The translations under genes and the position numbers were made by a program. The notes under the pieces were generated by a model, which saw nothing but the letters and a program-made list of their open reading frames with translations, did no database searches and was not told the origin of the DNA. A DNA stretch of 64,000 nt from Balaenoptera acutorostrata (taxonomy: Eukaryota; Chordata; Mammalia; Artiodactyla; Balaenopteridae): contig NC_080067.1 in assembly GCF_949987535.1 (NCBI RefSeq), positions 54,246,405 to 54,310,404 of the forward strand, written 5' to 3'. Shown here in pieces: positions 1 to 14,245 of this stretch (the stretch's first letter is position 1; each line of letters starts with the position of its first letter).

Positions 1-2598
<2,598 letters not shown>

Positions 2599-2726
2599 TA
2601 GGGTTGCCAGATTTAGGAAAAATAAAAATAGCACGTCCGATTAAACTTAAACTTCAGGTAAACAAGGAATCATTGTTTAGTAAAAGTATGTCCCAAATAT
2701 TGTGTGTATTTTTTCTGGCAACCCTA
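2599..2726. mobile_element. Palindromic MITE-like DNA element
   Basis: The ends form a 13-bp perfect terminal inverted repeat: TAGGGTTGCCAGA at 2599-2611 and TCTGGCAACCCTA at 2714-2726. The body is AT-rich and about 128 bp long. The TA at each outer end could be a TA target duplication, as in Tc1/mariner-type elements. I recognise it as a widespread mammalian palindromic repeat but do not assign a family name. Confidence 0.6.
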
Positions 2727-2817
2727 ATTTTGGGTGAGGAGAGTTGTGGATAGAGGATGTGAGTACAGGGCATTTTGTGTAAACTTAATGCAGAGTCACA
2801 ATTACACTATTTCATAG

Positions 2818-2905
2818 CTTTGGAAACTGAGACTCAGAGAGACTGTTAAGTAGTAAGCAGCAGAGTCAGAATTTGAACCCAGAGCAATCGGCTCCAAAGC
2901 CCATT
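2818..2905 (-). repeat. MIR SINE fragment
   Basis: The stretch reads GAAACTGAGACTCAGAGAG, then a decayed AAGTAGTAAGCAGCAGAGTC core and a GAATTTGAACCCAGAG B-box region. This is the complement of the MIR consensus from 3' to 5'. Confidence 0.7.
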
Positions 2906-2951
2906 ATGTGCAGGTGCTTTTTAAAGTTTTTGTTCTTAAAAAAATTTTCTC

Positions 2952-3235
2952 GGGCTTCCCTGGTGGCGCAGTGGTTGAGAATCTGCCTGCCAATGCAGGG
3001 GACACGGGTTCGAGCCCTGGTCTGGGAAGATCCCACATGCCGCGGAGCAACTGGGCCCGTGAGCCACAATTACTGAGCCTGCACGTCTGGAGCCTGTGCT
3101 CCGCAACAAGAGAGGCCGCGACAGTGAGAGGCCTGCGCACCGCGATGAAGAGTGGCCCCCGCTTGCCGCAACTAGAGAAAGCCCTCGCACAGAAACGAAG
3201 ACCCAACACAGCCAAAAATAAATTAAAAAAAAAAT
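2952..3235 (+). mobile_element. CHR-type tRNA-derived SINE
   Basis: It starts GGGCTTCCCTGGTGGCGCAG. It carries an RNA polymerase III B-box-like GGTTCGAGCCCTGG, and ends in GACCCAACACAGCCAAAAAT followed by an A-rich tail. This is the full-length CHR SINE of cetaceans, hippos and ruminants. A possible duplicate of the A/T-rich flank (AAAATTTTCTC) lies on both sides but is low complexity. Confidence 0.9.
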
Positions 3236-3479
3236 TTTTTTTTCTCTGCATTGTATCTTATTGCTCTCTCTTTTGGTTTTTAGCTTTTTATCTCCATAGG
3301 CTCAACCTACAATCGTGCTCAAGTTCCAGCCTCACCAAACCTTCTTCTTCTTTGTTTTCTCCTCAAGCCACTGTTGTGTCAATCATTTCCTTTACTGTCA
3401 AATGTTTGGAAAGAATGGTTTGTACTTGCTGACCCCATTTCTTCACCACAGTTACCAGTTAACCCTCTACATTCTGGTT

Positions 3480-4030
3480 GCCACACTCGCCTAGCCAAAT
3501 AAATTGTTTCTCAGAGGTCACCACCAATGGCCTATATATGGTCAGGCCATTCAAGATGGCTGTTCTCTTGCTCTCTGTCCATCCCCTGTTCCACCAGGCC
3601 CTGCTTCACTCACATGACTATCCAATCCTCTTAATTACTGGGCTTAATCAGTAACTGTGTGCGTGCTTGCCCCCTGCCCCTGCTGCTGGTTTCCGTGGTA
3701 ACTGAGGAGCCCACCTGACATCAGTTCCCCTATAAATGGTAGCCTCCTTCTCCACCAAGTAGTGAAGGCTGTTGCCATGTCCTGTCTGCTGCCGGCCATC
3801 CATGGAAGGAGTGTTGCTCCAGGACCTTTGTGTAAGATGGCCCTTAACCAATGAACTCTGATGTCTCTGTTGTCTCGAGGCTTTTTCTTTGGTCTCAAGG
3901 CTGAGCAGCTACAAGATTTGCAGGCTGGTGGGGTGCGGTCCACCAACCAACCAGTTGACAGATTCAGAAATCTCTTCTCAGACCACATCCTACTTGGAAG
4001 CTCTGTAATATTTATATGATTGGCAAGTCC
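3480..4030 (+). mobile_element. Possible solo ERV LTR
   Basis: Promoter-like layout: CCTATAAATGG near 3729 is followed about 100-300 bp downstream by LTR-like R/U5 text (GACCTTTGTGTAAGATGGCCC region, then GTGGGGTGCGGTCCACCAAC-like sequence). No flanking duplication was identified. The alternative is unique intronic sequence. Named only as probable. Confidence 0.3.
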
Positions 4031-4044
4031 AAGGCAGCACAGCT

Positions 4045-4275
4045 GGAAAACCTGGTTCAACTCATGGGTCCATCAGGTAAGCAAGTCACTTAACTTCTCT
4101 GAGCCTTGGTTTACTCATCTATAAAATGGAAATTATAATTCCTGCCTGGTTCATTTCTCAGGAGCATAGTGACTTAAAGTTACTGAGGCCTCCCAGGAAG
4201 ATGGGACTCTGCAATGCCTTTTACATCAGAGGTACTTTGTAAACATTTGTTGAATGAACAAATAACTGAATGAAC
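4045..4275 (+). repeat. MIR-type repeat
   Basis: Contains AAGTCACTTAACTTCTCTGA, GTTTACTCATCTATAAAATGG and a late TTTGTTGAATGAACAAATAA tail. These are the conserved core and 3' end of MIR, possibly adjoining an L2 3' end. Confidence 0.65.
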
Positions 4276-5085
4276 GAATGAATATTAGTTTTACAGTTCC
4301 TCAATTACCAAAATAAATCAAGATGACAAATCTTTATCAAACCACCTAAGTATAAATATGAGTACCAATTTATGAGGCCCCCGGGCATCTCCTTACAGAC
4401 CATATATTTCTTTTTTTTTTAATCTATAAAACCCTTCCTTCAAAAAATATCTTATGTCACACCTCAATATATAAAACAGATGAGTCAAAGCTGATGCAGG
4501 TTGGCTGGCACGCCGTGGAGGGTGCAAAGTGACCACACATAAGCAGCTCCATGGAGTGATTCGGGGCCTTTTCTGGCTGCTTTACTGCTGAACCGAGCTC
4601 TTGCTTCTCCAGGTGATTCTGTGAGCCAAGCAGTATCTTCTCATTAGGTTCTTTTCCAAGCTAAACCTGTAGGGGTTTGTTTCCGTTGTTTACAACCAAG
4701 AATCCCAATGCTTTCATGAAACATTTTTACATGCTTGTAACATGGGTGATGCTGTACAGCGAACCGAGGTAACAAGTTCCTGTTGCCAAGGAGCTACCTG
4801 TCTAATGGAGCAGACAGACAAGAAAGCCACAGAGGGTCCAAAGTCCAGTGGGTGGGTCTTGGGAAGCTTCCAGGTGAACGTGGTAGATAAATTGCACCTT
4901 AAAGGGTGAGTGAAAGTCAGCCAGGTGGGTGGACATGAGGGAGGGAAAAATGGGGGAGGGATGCAGAGGGAGGATGCCACAAGGGAAGGTCTTTCCAGGC
5001 ACAGGGACCCACTTCGGGGGAATGTGGCCAGTTCAGGAAACAGTCAGTCAGAATGTCAGGAGTAGAGGATGAACATAAGATTGGG
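4276..5085. other. LRRC31: LRRC31 intron, nothing recognised
   Basis: Intronic stretch with a short T-run near 4409. No exon with supportable splice sites and no clear repeat was seen. Confidence 0.4.
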
Positions 5086-5470
5086 GGGAAGGCAGAGGTT
5101 GTGAAGAGATATGCAACTGATCACAAACACCTTGAAGACCATGCTGGAGAGTATAGACTTTCTCTTCAAGGCAAGAAAGACTCAGTGAAGGATTTTAAAC
5201 CAGTGAGAGACACCACAGTATCTGTGGTTTGGAAAGAGCACCTGGTAGCAGTGTGGAGGACAGGTTGGCCATAGAGCAAGACCAGGAGTAGAGAAACCAG
5301 GGAGAAAGCTGCGGCAGTGGTGCAGGCAAGAGACGATGAAAGCCAGGACAGCAGTGGAGAGGAGGAATGAGGTCCCAGAGCTGTTTGGAGGACAGAATTC
5401 ACGTGACTCCAGGGGCCACTGGATTTGGGGAGAAATGGAAATGGAGAAGCCACGCATGGTGTTGCCCTCT
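5086..5470 (+). repeat. Ancient mammal-wide dispersed repeat
   Basis: Phrases such as AGCAGTGTGGAGGACAGG, GTGCAGGCAAGAGACGATGA and GAAACCAGGGAGAAAGC belong to an old dispersed repeat. Its other copies in this window are around 7725-8095, 40470-40690 and 63040-64000. I do not assign the family. Confidence 0.4.
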
Positions 5471-6189
5471 GGGATAACCAGCTGACTGGCCTTGCACGGT
5501 TAATTGAATCATGGTCATGGGTATCCATTAACCATGTTCCTGAAGCTCCAAATCATACTTTAGAACAAATATCAACAACTTTCTGATTGCCTTCTTTTAA
5601 AGGTAGACGTCTTAATTTTCTACTTCCAAAAATGCATTCAATCTGCTTACAGGTAAAATGATATTTTTGGCATTTGGTGCAAATAATCTGACGGACACGA
5701 GGGTAAGTATAAATGAAACAAGATTGGCCATGGATTGGTAATTGTTAGAGGGAGGTGGTCATGGGGACTCATACTGTTCTCTCTTCTTTTGTATATGTTT
5801 GCATAAAAAGTTTAAAGTGTTTTAAAAATACATTTAATCTAATAATATAGTGATGGCATTGTATATGACACATAAATTTAGAGAGAGATTTGGCAATATT
5901 TTCATAACCCTTGTATTTGTAATCTGTGTTCTGGGAATTTATGCTAATTAGCTGAAACAGAGTAAAGCAGAAAATAGGGGAGAGGGAAAGCCAAAGATAT
6001 TCACTAAAGGGCAGAAAAGGAACTTTAGTAATTATGGCATAGGCATGTAATGGAATATTACACCACTGTCAAAATAAGGCATATGAACATCATGTAACAA
6101 TATGAGAACTGAGCAGTATAATATGTCTCAGTAGGATCACAGCTCCGTGTAAGATCAAGCGGGCTTTATAAGCTCTTACAACTGTACAA
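5471..6189. other. LRRC31: LRRC31 intron, nothing recognised
   Basis: AT-rich sequence with no supported exon or element. The region 5650-5830 has weak L1-like 3' UTR character, which I do not claim. Confidence 0.4.
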
Positions 6190-6660
6190 AGTACGTCCGT
6201 TTGGCCCCAGCTACCTCTCTGACTTGTCTCCCACTACTCTCATCCTCTCTCCATCTCTCATCCTGCTTCAGCATGCCTAACCTCCTGGCTTGCTCTCAAG
6301 CACTCCAGGCTCATTCCCATCTTGGGCCTTTGCATTTACACATCCCTTTGCCCAGAAAACTACTCCCACAAATACCTGTGTAGCTGGCTTCATTCATTCT
6401 ACGTGGCTGACTTTCATATCTCAACTGAAATGCCACCAAATCAGAGACTCCTTCCTTCCAACCACATCTAAAATAGCACCCCCAGCCCATCATTCTCTGT
6501 ATCCTCAGCCTGCTTTGTCTACATATGACTTATCACACAGAAATTATATCTGCTTTTGGTTCTTTATGTACGTAAATGTTCTCTTTTTCATGGCTGTACT
6601 TCTAATAACAGTGACTGGCACATAGCTGATACTCAGTGTTTGACTGGTTGGTTGACCATA
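6190..6660 (+). repeat. L2 LINE 3' fragment
   Basis: GGGCCTTTGCATTTACACAT, then CAACTGAAATGCCACC, AGACTCCTTCCTTCCAACCA and the 3' tail ACAGTGACTGGCACATAGCT follow the L2 3' consensus in order. The short open frames here are repeat-derived. Confidence 0.75.
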
Positions 6661-6796
6661 AATGCATGTATATGAATGAAAGGCTGAAAAGAATCTTGAA
6701 GAAATGACCATTTGTGTTAGAATGAAAGGAAATAGGGTATTTTTCTCTAAACCTTTCTGCAACGTATTACTTTTGATACTTTAAAAGGAAAGTGAG

Positions 6797-6904
6797 GGGA
6801 ATTCCCTGGCGGTCCAGTGGTTAGGACTCCATGCTGCCACTGCTGGGGGCCCGGGTTCAGTCCCTGGTTGGCGTCCCGCAAGCCGTGTGGCATGGCCAAA
6901 ACAA
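6797..6904 (+). mobile_element. Short tRNA-type SINE beside LRRC31 exon
   Basis: The tRNA-like head GAATTCCCTGGCGGTCCAGT and a GGGTTCAGTCCCTGG B-box region end in GGCATGGCCAAAACAA. It is flanked by a target duplication AAAAGGAAAGTGAG at 6783-6796 and AAAAGGAAAATGAG at 6905-6918 (one mismatch). It inserted about 40 bp from the presumed 3' end of the first LRRC31 coding exon. Confidence 0.9.
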
Positions 6905-6958
6905 AAAAGGAAAATGAGCAATATATTTAAAGCATTTAACAAAATAAATGCTTAGAAC

Positions 6959-7198
6959 AGACTCATTAGGTTTTGGTGTCTCGTCGCTGGGTCGAAAATC
7001 AGTTGTTTTAAGGTCATGGCTCTCTTTTCTGTTTTCAGCTTTGGGGGACCTGAATTTTGACCCCCCTGATGCATTTGTTGACAAATGAAGTCTGGGATTT
7101 AGTTTCTCCATCTGAGGAACTCTTTTTCCCTGTTTGACTCATGGACAAGTTGAAGGGTGTCTTTCTCAATAAGCCATCTTCCTGTGGTTTTCTGTTTT
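6959..7198 (-). pseudogene. LRRC31: LRRC31 first coding exon, frameshifted
   Basis: On the minus strand the start codon (7142-7140) opens MSQTGKKSSSDGETKSQTSF, which resembles the N-terminus of LRRC31 as I remember it. After VNKCIRG the frame breaks at a G6 run (C6 at 7061-7066 on plus) and stops at 7035-7037. Homology resumes one frame over (AENRKESHDLKTTDFRPSDE), so one extra base explains the break. Upstream, an acceptor TCCTAG ends at 7199 after a pyrimidine-rich tract, giving a short 5'UTR portion. The next exon begins mid-codon and needs a phase-1 donor; around 6956-6960 only a poor GTTCTA is visible. A real inactivating mutation is possible, but a homopolymer sequencing error would look the same. 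The exon's 3' boundary is approximate. Confidence 0.75.
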
Positions 7199-7724
7199 CT
7201 AGGATTTCAGAAGAAAACAAGAGTCTGTCAAGCCTGTGTGAAATCCTAACTTCCTTACACCTGTCTTTATTTCCCCCTTACTTTCTGTTTTTATTGCTGG
7301 TAGTGTTTAACATAAAAATAAGAAGGATGCAACCCAGGATCCTGGAACTAACAGATGGTAGCAGATACAAATCCAAAGCAAATTTGAGTTTTAAACTTTG
7401 CCTTATTTTATTGTGAGATACAGTTCATTAAATACCACTTTGGCAAGTGCATTAAATGTGTCAATACTTTTAAAATTTCAACAGTCAATTAAAGTTAACT
7501 TCCGGGAGAGAGAGCGTCAGAGCACTTGGCATGCCTCTAAGCTGTCTGGCCCTTTGCAAAACTGTCGCCCAGAGGAGTTTGCTTCCAGGGACCCCAGTTG
7601 CATCTCTTGGCTTACCGTTTCTTTTTCTCTTGGCATTCTCACCTTCTCTACTGCAGCCCTTGACCCACACCCCATAGAAACACAGTAAAGAATTGAACAC
7701 ATTGGCAGTAAATAATTAATTCAC
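7199..7724. other. Sequence 5' of LRRC31 coding exon
   Basis: In LRRC31 sense this lies upstream of the first coding exon, which begins after an acceptor. A noncoding first exon and promoter should therefore be here or further right. I could not place them; no CpG island is visible. Confidence 0.3.
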
Positions 7725-8095
7725 TCCATAAACAGAACTCACTGTTCTCGATGCTAAGAGATTCAATGATAAACAAGACACAGCTCATATCACTGAAGTC
7801 TTAACCTGGTGGAAAGATGGTTACACTGGAGCAAGGGCTGTCAGGGAGGAGAGACCCACGTAGTCAGGGAACCCACAGTTGGACCAAGCCTGTCTTGGAG
7901 CACAGCCTTTGAACAATGAGTGGCATTGCCTGGGTTTTGAAGAACTGAGATAGCTAAAAAGAGGAGAGAGAAGGAAGTGTCCCAGGCAGAAAAATCAGGC
8001 TCAGAAACTTCCAGGTATGAAGATCTAAAGGAGCCTGGGGTTACCTCTAGGAGTGAATTCTGGTCTGCCTGGAGCAAGAATGGAGGATGGAGGTT
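7725..8095 (+). repeat. Ancient mammal-wide dispersed repeat
   Basis: Contains GTGGCATTGCCTGGGTTTTGA-like text and GGAAGTGTCCCAGGCAGAAA, in the order of the same old repeat proposed at 5086-5470. Strongly diverged. Confidence 0.35.
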
Positions 8096-9835
8096 AGGGG
8101 TAGTTCTGGTATGATTTGAGGCTCAAGATTTACATGGGTAAATCTATGAATCCCTCCGGGGATTTGCTTACATTTTAAGAGAGGGTTCAAGACTTAAACT
8201 AAAGGGATAAAACTATAAATGAAATTTTAGATTCTGTTAATAAAATTTAGATTCTGTCCTTAGGCTAGGGCCTAATAGGTATTCTTAAAGTTACAATGTT
8301 CATGGCTTCCTCCCTATAAAAATAGGTCTTACAATGTTCCAGAATGGTTCAAGAAACATTTTGCACACAGGGGATCCTCAAAATGACTTTGTAGAGCCCA
8401 CCTCCATGCTTGGGGGATGGAAATTTCCATACACACGGAGTACTATTTTAGAAGTCACAACTGGGCATCCTTTTTTTTTCTCCAAACTAGAAGCAGGATC
8501 CGGCCCACCAGGTTTATGCAGGAACAGACAGCAAGGAAACCAGACAAGTGTTCCAGCCACAGCCCCATAGCTGACCGAGCCTCAGTAGGTTGGGTGGGAA
8601 AGACAGACCTTCAGCTTGTGAATCCAGCCACAACCTGCTGCCCTGACTGTCCCATCCTGATTCCACCATCACCCCGGGGGCGCTTTTCCTTTCACTGGTC
8701 CCCTGGCTCCCACCCAAGACTTACCTCTATGGTCATTTTCACTCAATTTCACCTTTGGGAGGTTTGTACACTGCCATTCTTTGGAGAGCCATCACAGTAA
8801 ATGCTTTTACTTCCCCCCCCAGTTGCTGTGACTCCAACTCCCACGTCTTAAGAAAACACTGCTGGATGGTGCTCCAGGATGTGGTAATTTCCCCAAGTGA
8901 AACCCCACCCAGCTGGTGAGGCCCCGCTGGTTCTATGTGCAGATGAGTACACCACAGAGCAGGATGGGAAAGACCAGGGAGCCAGGGAAGGTCAGAAAGT
9001 ACACAGGACTCGAGTGATCGGAGGAGGAAACAAAATACCGTAGGGAACAAGGAAGGCAGAAAGAAGAGGAAGGCAAGAGAAGGAAGCAACTGAGAGCTAA
9101 CAGGGAATCAGAAAAGGAACAAGTGCAAGAAAGGCAGACTTGTGAGAACAAGAGGGAAAGCACCTGCATATTTCTTAATATACAGTGGGTTAAGCAGTAG
9201 GTTACCATGCTCACGCTTAGAAAAGAAATTTTTTCAAAATGTATTTGGGAAATTTCTCTTTATATACAAACTTGTGCAAGTACTCAGGCTTCCCACACCA
9301 ACTCGAGCTTTAAGAATGGCTTCCCCCTTGTCTCTGCACTGGGTTTTACTCTGTGAAGGTAAATCCTGGAAACTGGATTTGGGGAAATTTTCAGATCACA
9401 ACATAACCAGAATACAGCAGCTAAAAACCAGGGTTTTGCCTCTCCTCCCAGGATCAGAGGCGTTCATTTAAGAGCCCTCTGGGGAAACTAATGGCTGGCA
9501 TTTAATAGAGTAGTTACTGTATTATATTTACTGTATTATCATAGGTAAGGTTACTTGCCATGAAACCCCAAGGATAATACATATTTGGCATGTAATTTCT
9601 CTTGCACTGAAGCGATTTTTGTTTTTGTAAAAGTGAGGCATACTTTTTTTTCTTTTCCATCCTGAGGTTTAGGCTTAACGTATATTTTAAAGCATTTTTG
9701 AGGAATGCTTTCAAAGGCCTTAAAATTTTTGATCCAGTGTTTTCAGAGTGAATCATATTTTCAATGTTGCTTCTTAAAGGGAAATGCATTTTCTTTCTCC
9801 ACAAAACTTACTTTATTAAAAAGCATAACACATGC
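8096..9835. other. Intergenic, nothing recognised
   Basis: No supported gene, tRNA or clear mobile element. C and T homopolymers occur at 8471-8480 and 8813-8820. The open frames on both strands at 8334-9214 overlap each other and have no splice or homology support. Confidence 0.4.
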
Positions 9836-10165
9836 TACAACATGAATGACACTTGAGGACATAAGAGAAGAAAGCCAGTCATAAAAAAGGCAAATACTGT
9901 ATGATTCCACTTACATGAGGTATATAAAGCAGTCAAATTCATAGAAACAGATAGTAGAATGGTGGTTGCCAGGGGCTTGGGGGAGGGGGAAATGGGGAGT
10001 TGTTGTCTAATCTGTACAGAGTTTCACTTTTGTAAGATGAAAAAGTTCTGGCGATCTGTTGCACAGCAATATGAATATATTTAACACTACTGAACTGCAC
10101 ACTTAAAAATGGTTAAGATGGTAACTTTTATGTTATGTGGGGGTTTTTTTACTACAATTAAAAAA
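9836..10165 (+). mobile_element. Old L1 3' fragment
   Basis: Typical L1 3' UTR phrases in order: TGTATGATTCCACTTACATG, GAATGGTGGTTGCCAGGGGC, GGGGAGTTGTTGTCTAATC, GAACTGCACACTTAAAAATG and GGTTAAGATGGTAACTTTTA. Truncated and diverged. Confidence 0.85.
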
Positions 10166-10358
10166 TTTTTTTTAATATATTAAAAAAACATGATTCACAA
10201 GGCTAAGACTCTAAATGTAAAGAAGTTTTAAGAGTACCTTAATCAATTTCTGCTTTTATTTTTCTTCTTATGTATGTAGAAGTACAACATGATTTTTACA
10301 AATCCATAACTAAATGTCTAAGTAAGTTTTAATAAGTATAAAGTAAAAATCCTAGGTA

Positions 10359-10627
10359 TGTATGTATGGCTGTGTTGGGTCTTCGTTTCTGTGCGAGGGC
10401 TTTCTCTAGTCGCGGCAAGTGGGGGCCGCTCTTCATCGCCGTGCGCGGGCCTCTCACTATCGTGGCCTCTCTTGTTCCGGAGCACAGGCTCCAGACGCTC
10501 AGGCTCAATAATTGTAGCTCACGGGCCTAGTTGCTCCGCGGCATGTGGGATCTTCCCAGACCAAGGGCTGAACCCGTGTTCCCTGTTGGCAGGCAGATTC
10601 TCAACCACTGCACCACCAGGGAAGCCC
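10359..10627 (-). mobile_element. CHR-type tRNA-derived SINE
   Basis: The plus strand reads TGGCTGTGTTGGGTCTTCG through CACCACCAGGGAAGCCC, the complement of the SINE at 2952. A perfect 13-bp target duplication AAAATCCTAGGTA lies at 10346-10358 and 10628-10640, so this copy is fairly young. Confidence 0.93.
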
Positions 10628-10640
10628 AAAATCCTAGGTA

Positions 10641-13254
10641 ATTTTTTAAAACTTACTTCAGTCACTCGGTTCTAAAGCATTCTGGCAGCATGCAGTGTCT
10701 TGAGTTACATGTCTGATGGGCTTACTTCAGCCCTATTTAGACCTCTTGCCTTGAAAACATATTATTGTAGATATATTTCTTGCATTAGTTAATATTACTA
10801 TTCTCAGTTAATTTAAGCAGAAAAGGGATGTATTAAAAGAATGACAAAACTATTAAAAAGATGAGAAAGGTAAACATGTGTTTACCTCCACTCCTTTTGA
10901 ACCCCATTTAAACAATTAAGGAATTAAAAAAACACAATCACTTCATGAATCTGTAAGGATAAAGAGAACTGGACAGATGCCAACAGAATTTTGGAATCTA
11001 GAGAGCATGAGGAGGTTACATTTGCCTGACTTTACAGTTAATTCCCTGCAAAGTTTGGGGTAACAGATTTTTCAAATTTCAGAATCCCCAAAGGTTCAGT
11101 AAGTGAACCAGTGATTATACCAGGTAACTCTGAAGGAAGAGGTAGGAATGGGTAGGGCTGAAAACAGGATGATTAGTTTAAAAGTATAAGAAGTTAAACT
11201 ATTAAATTCCATTTCTCTCCCCAGGGCAGACAGGAGACCGCCCTCATCCCCCCACCTGGAAAAGATAGAAAGTTTATTTTCAGAAACTGTTGAAACACAG
11301 AGGATCTGGATTCAGAGACACTGGTCATGTTTCGAGTACCTTATTGGATAGGGGGTGAAGTAAAGTCTGTGTACGGAAGCATGAGATCTCTCCCTACGAC
11401 CCCTTTAGTTCCTCTAAGAACACACTGGCAACCAAGCTTAATCACCGTCTTCCTGCACCCAATAGAGGTAGGTGCGGGGATACCTACCTGGGAAACTGAC
11501 CAGCCCAAGAGAAAAAACCTGCAGATATTGACTGTGTAGAGCCCCTCAACTAAAGGAATCTGTTGCTGCCCAAGCAATTACAGAGAAGCCCACTGATTGA
11601 CAAGTCCTACCTATATACACAGAGCCCCTCATTCTACGAGCGCTCGGAGGGCCAAAGACCTCAAGATAGTTGAGGAAAGACTCTGATATGAAAATGAGAT
11701 GCAGAAACCGTAAGAAAAAGGGAACTTGGAGAAAATAAGGACAAAGTAAGGAGAAGAAAAAAAGTTTTTAAATCACTATTATACTTTGAGAGTTCTTGGG
11801 CCCATAAACCAAGAATCAGAAGATGTAAAAAGGGGGAAATCTAGGGAATAAAGGAACTTCTAGAAATTAAAAATGTGATCATTTCTGTGCAAGATTAAAG
11901 TGGCAATCGTGTAGTTTTGAATCTACCTATTCCTCTAACAGTAACCACCACCACAACAAACGCACAACAATTATCTACTATAAAAGTAGTAAGGTATCCT
12001 GTGAACTTCGAATACAAGGAAAGGGCGGATTAACTGATAGCAGAAAGACCCACAGGGTATCAGCAAGTGGGCAGCAGGAAGTCGAAAGCAGGCAAAGGGT
12101 CTCTGGTGGCACTGAACAGCATCCGACTTGTAATCAAACTGCCAAAGGTACTTACCCTAAAATCTAAATGTGCCCACTCAGCATAGAAAGCTAATTGGGT
12201 TTTTGGGGAACAGTGCCAGAGCTAGGTTCTAAGGGTGAAGGCAAAGGAAAGATTAGATGGTGTGGGACAGTCTGGGCCCTACTAAATCTCAGAACTAACC
12301 AATTGACCCTCCTTTCCAGGACAAAGTCCCTCACGGAGAAGGATCTGCTGGCAGTAGAATCTAAATTGAGCAGCACAGAGATACTATGAGCAAAGGCAAG
12401 AGAAGATCCAGATGAAGTGGGAGAAGGGGCAGAAAAGGTAGTTTCAAAAAGCATAAGGCAATATTGTCTGACTCTTTAGCATAACAACAGCAAAGCCATC
12501 GAGCTAGGAAAGCAGTCCTGGTGTACCCTCCTCTCCTAAGGTACACCATGTGGGCCTCTTCATAGGGCTGCCTGATATATTCTCACAGACTGGCACCTGA
12601 CATGCCAGAGCACATGATTCGCGGGTGAAAGCAAGGAGGAAGCAGTTATGCCTGCGATGAGCTGGTCACACACCATCCCTCCCACCGTATTCCATTCGTT
12701 AGAAGGGAGTCCCTAAGTCCAGCCCATACTCAAGGTGAAGAAAGAGCCCCACTCTTTGAAGGAGGGAGTATCAAAGAATTATGGGCATTTAAAAACTCTA
12801 ACAGTTATGAATGTTTGTTATACGTATTAGTGCATGTTAAAGAAAATAAGTCTTTTTGATTTGTAGAAATTCTCCTCCAAACATTGGTTGGTTTGGGACT
12901 GTACCTTGGAATAGAACACTTGGCTATCTTCAACAACACATGGAATTTAAATTCAACTGTGTATTTGTTAAAATCTTCAGAATTATCAGTTACTTTAAAA
13001 AATAATTAAAGTGTGCTCTCAGAGCTTATGTATTATAAAGCTTGTGATGAACTCTCCTCCCCTTTTGGAATTTTTAAAAATTTAAACGTGTAAAGTTATA
13101 AAATAAATTCATAAACTCAAAAAAAATAAAAAAATAAAAACTGCTCTAAGATACAGAAGGACTCAAGAGAAAGCGAGAGCTGTGAATAGAAGATAGGCAA
13201 AGACAAACCAACATTTGTTTGTCAACAGTTTTGAGGAACTGCCAGACTGGCAAA
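10641..13254. other. Intergenic, unclassified
   Basis: No supported gene. The A-rich purine character of 10820-11000 and 11690-11880 resembles old L1 5' sequence, but I cannot assign it. A low-complexity A-rich run is at 13119-13140. Confidence 0.35.
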
Positions 13255-13715
13255 AGGTAAACACAATCCAAGTGTCCATCAACGGATGAATGGATAAATA
13301 AAATGTGATTTCATACAATGGAATATTATTTGGTCCTAAAAAAAGTAATGAAGTACTGATATATGCTAGAATATGGATGAACCTTGAAAACATTATGTTA
13401 GGTGAAAGAAGCCAGACACAAAAGACCACATATAAGATTCCATTTATAGTAAATATCCAGAATAAGCAAATATAGAGAGACAGAAAGTAGACTAATGATT
13501 GCTTAAAGCTGAGAGGTGTAAGGGAAAGCGGGGGAAGGGGAAGGTGACAGTTAAAGGGTAAGTGGTTTCTTTTCGATGAGATTAAAATGTCCTAAAATTG
13601 TTTGTAGTGAAGGTTGCACAACTCTGTGGATCTACTAAAAACCAATGAATTGTACACATTAAATGAGTGAATTATATTTTGTGAATTTTATCTCAATAAA
13701 GCTGTTACTAAAAAA
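13255..13715 (+). mobile_element. Old L1 3' fragment
   Basis: Contains AAGTGTCCATCAACGGATGA, CAATGGAATATTATTTGGTC, ATGGATGAACCTTGAAAACA and a 3' UTR ending TTATCTCAATAAAGCTGTTA. This is ORF2 C-terminal coding remnant plus 3' UTR, degraded by stops. Confidence 0.85.
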
Positions 13716-14084
13716 TGAAGCTATTATTAACTACAGGAAAAAATGTACATACATTTCTGACATACTTTATGGTTAAGATGTGAACAGTTTTTACATAGCT
13801 GTCATAATATAACAGTAAATGTTATATTACAAAACTCTGGAATAACCATATTGAAGGGCTGTGGAAAGGGGAAATTTATAGAGGTTTACAGAAATAAATT
13901 CTCATCTGCCCTACCAGGAAGACAATAGATAGTACCTAAGTTGAAATGACAGTATAAGTGTATTATTTAGAAATACAGATGTAAATAGTAGACAAAAGAA
14001 TAAAAGAGTTGGAATAGGTTGCCTGAATAAAATCTTATTACATTTAGGTTTTTCTCAGCTACTTCTTTTTTGTGTGATCCCGGA

Positions 14085-14245
14085 CATCTGTAACCTCTAA
14101 GACTCAATACTGTCTTCTGTAAAATAGAAGTTATAATAATAACATATAATACAGAGTATTTTGTGATGATTAGATGAGATGATGCATGTCAGATGCTTAT
14201 TATAGTGCCTGTGACATAGCCAGAACTCAATAAATGTTAGATTCT
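14085..14245 (+). repeat. MIR SINE 3' fragment
   Basis: CTTCTGTAAAATAGAAGTTA, then GATGATTAGATGAGATGATG and TAGTGCCTGTGACATAGCCA, ending in CTCAATAAATGTTAG. This is the MIR 3' half. Confidence 0.75.

Noticed and set aside
2908..3432. 174-codon plus-strand frame
   Set aside because: It runs through a CHR SINE (2952-3235); translated SINE sequence, also seen at other SINE copies.
8334..9214. Cluster of open frames on both strands (60-127 codons)
   Set aside because: They overlap each other in opposite directions, have no splice signals, recognised domains or codon pattern; expected by chance.
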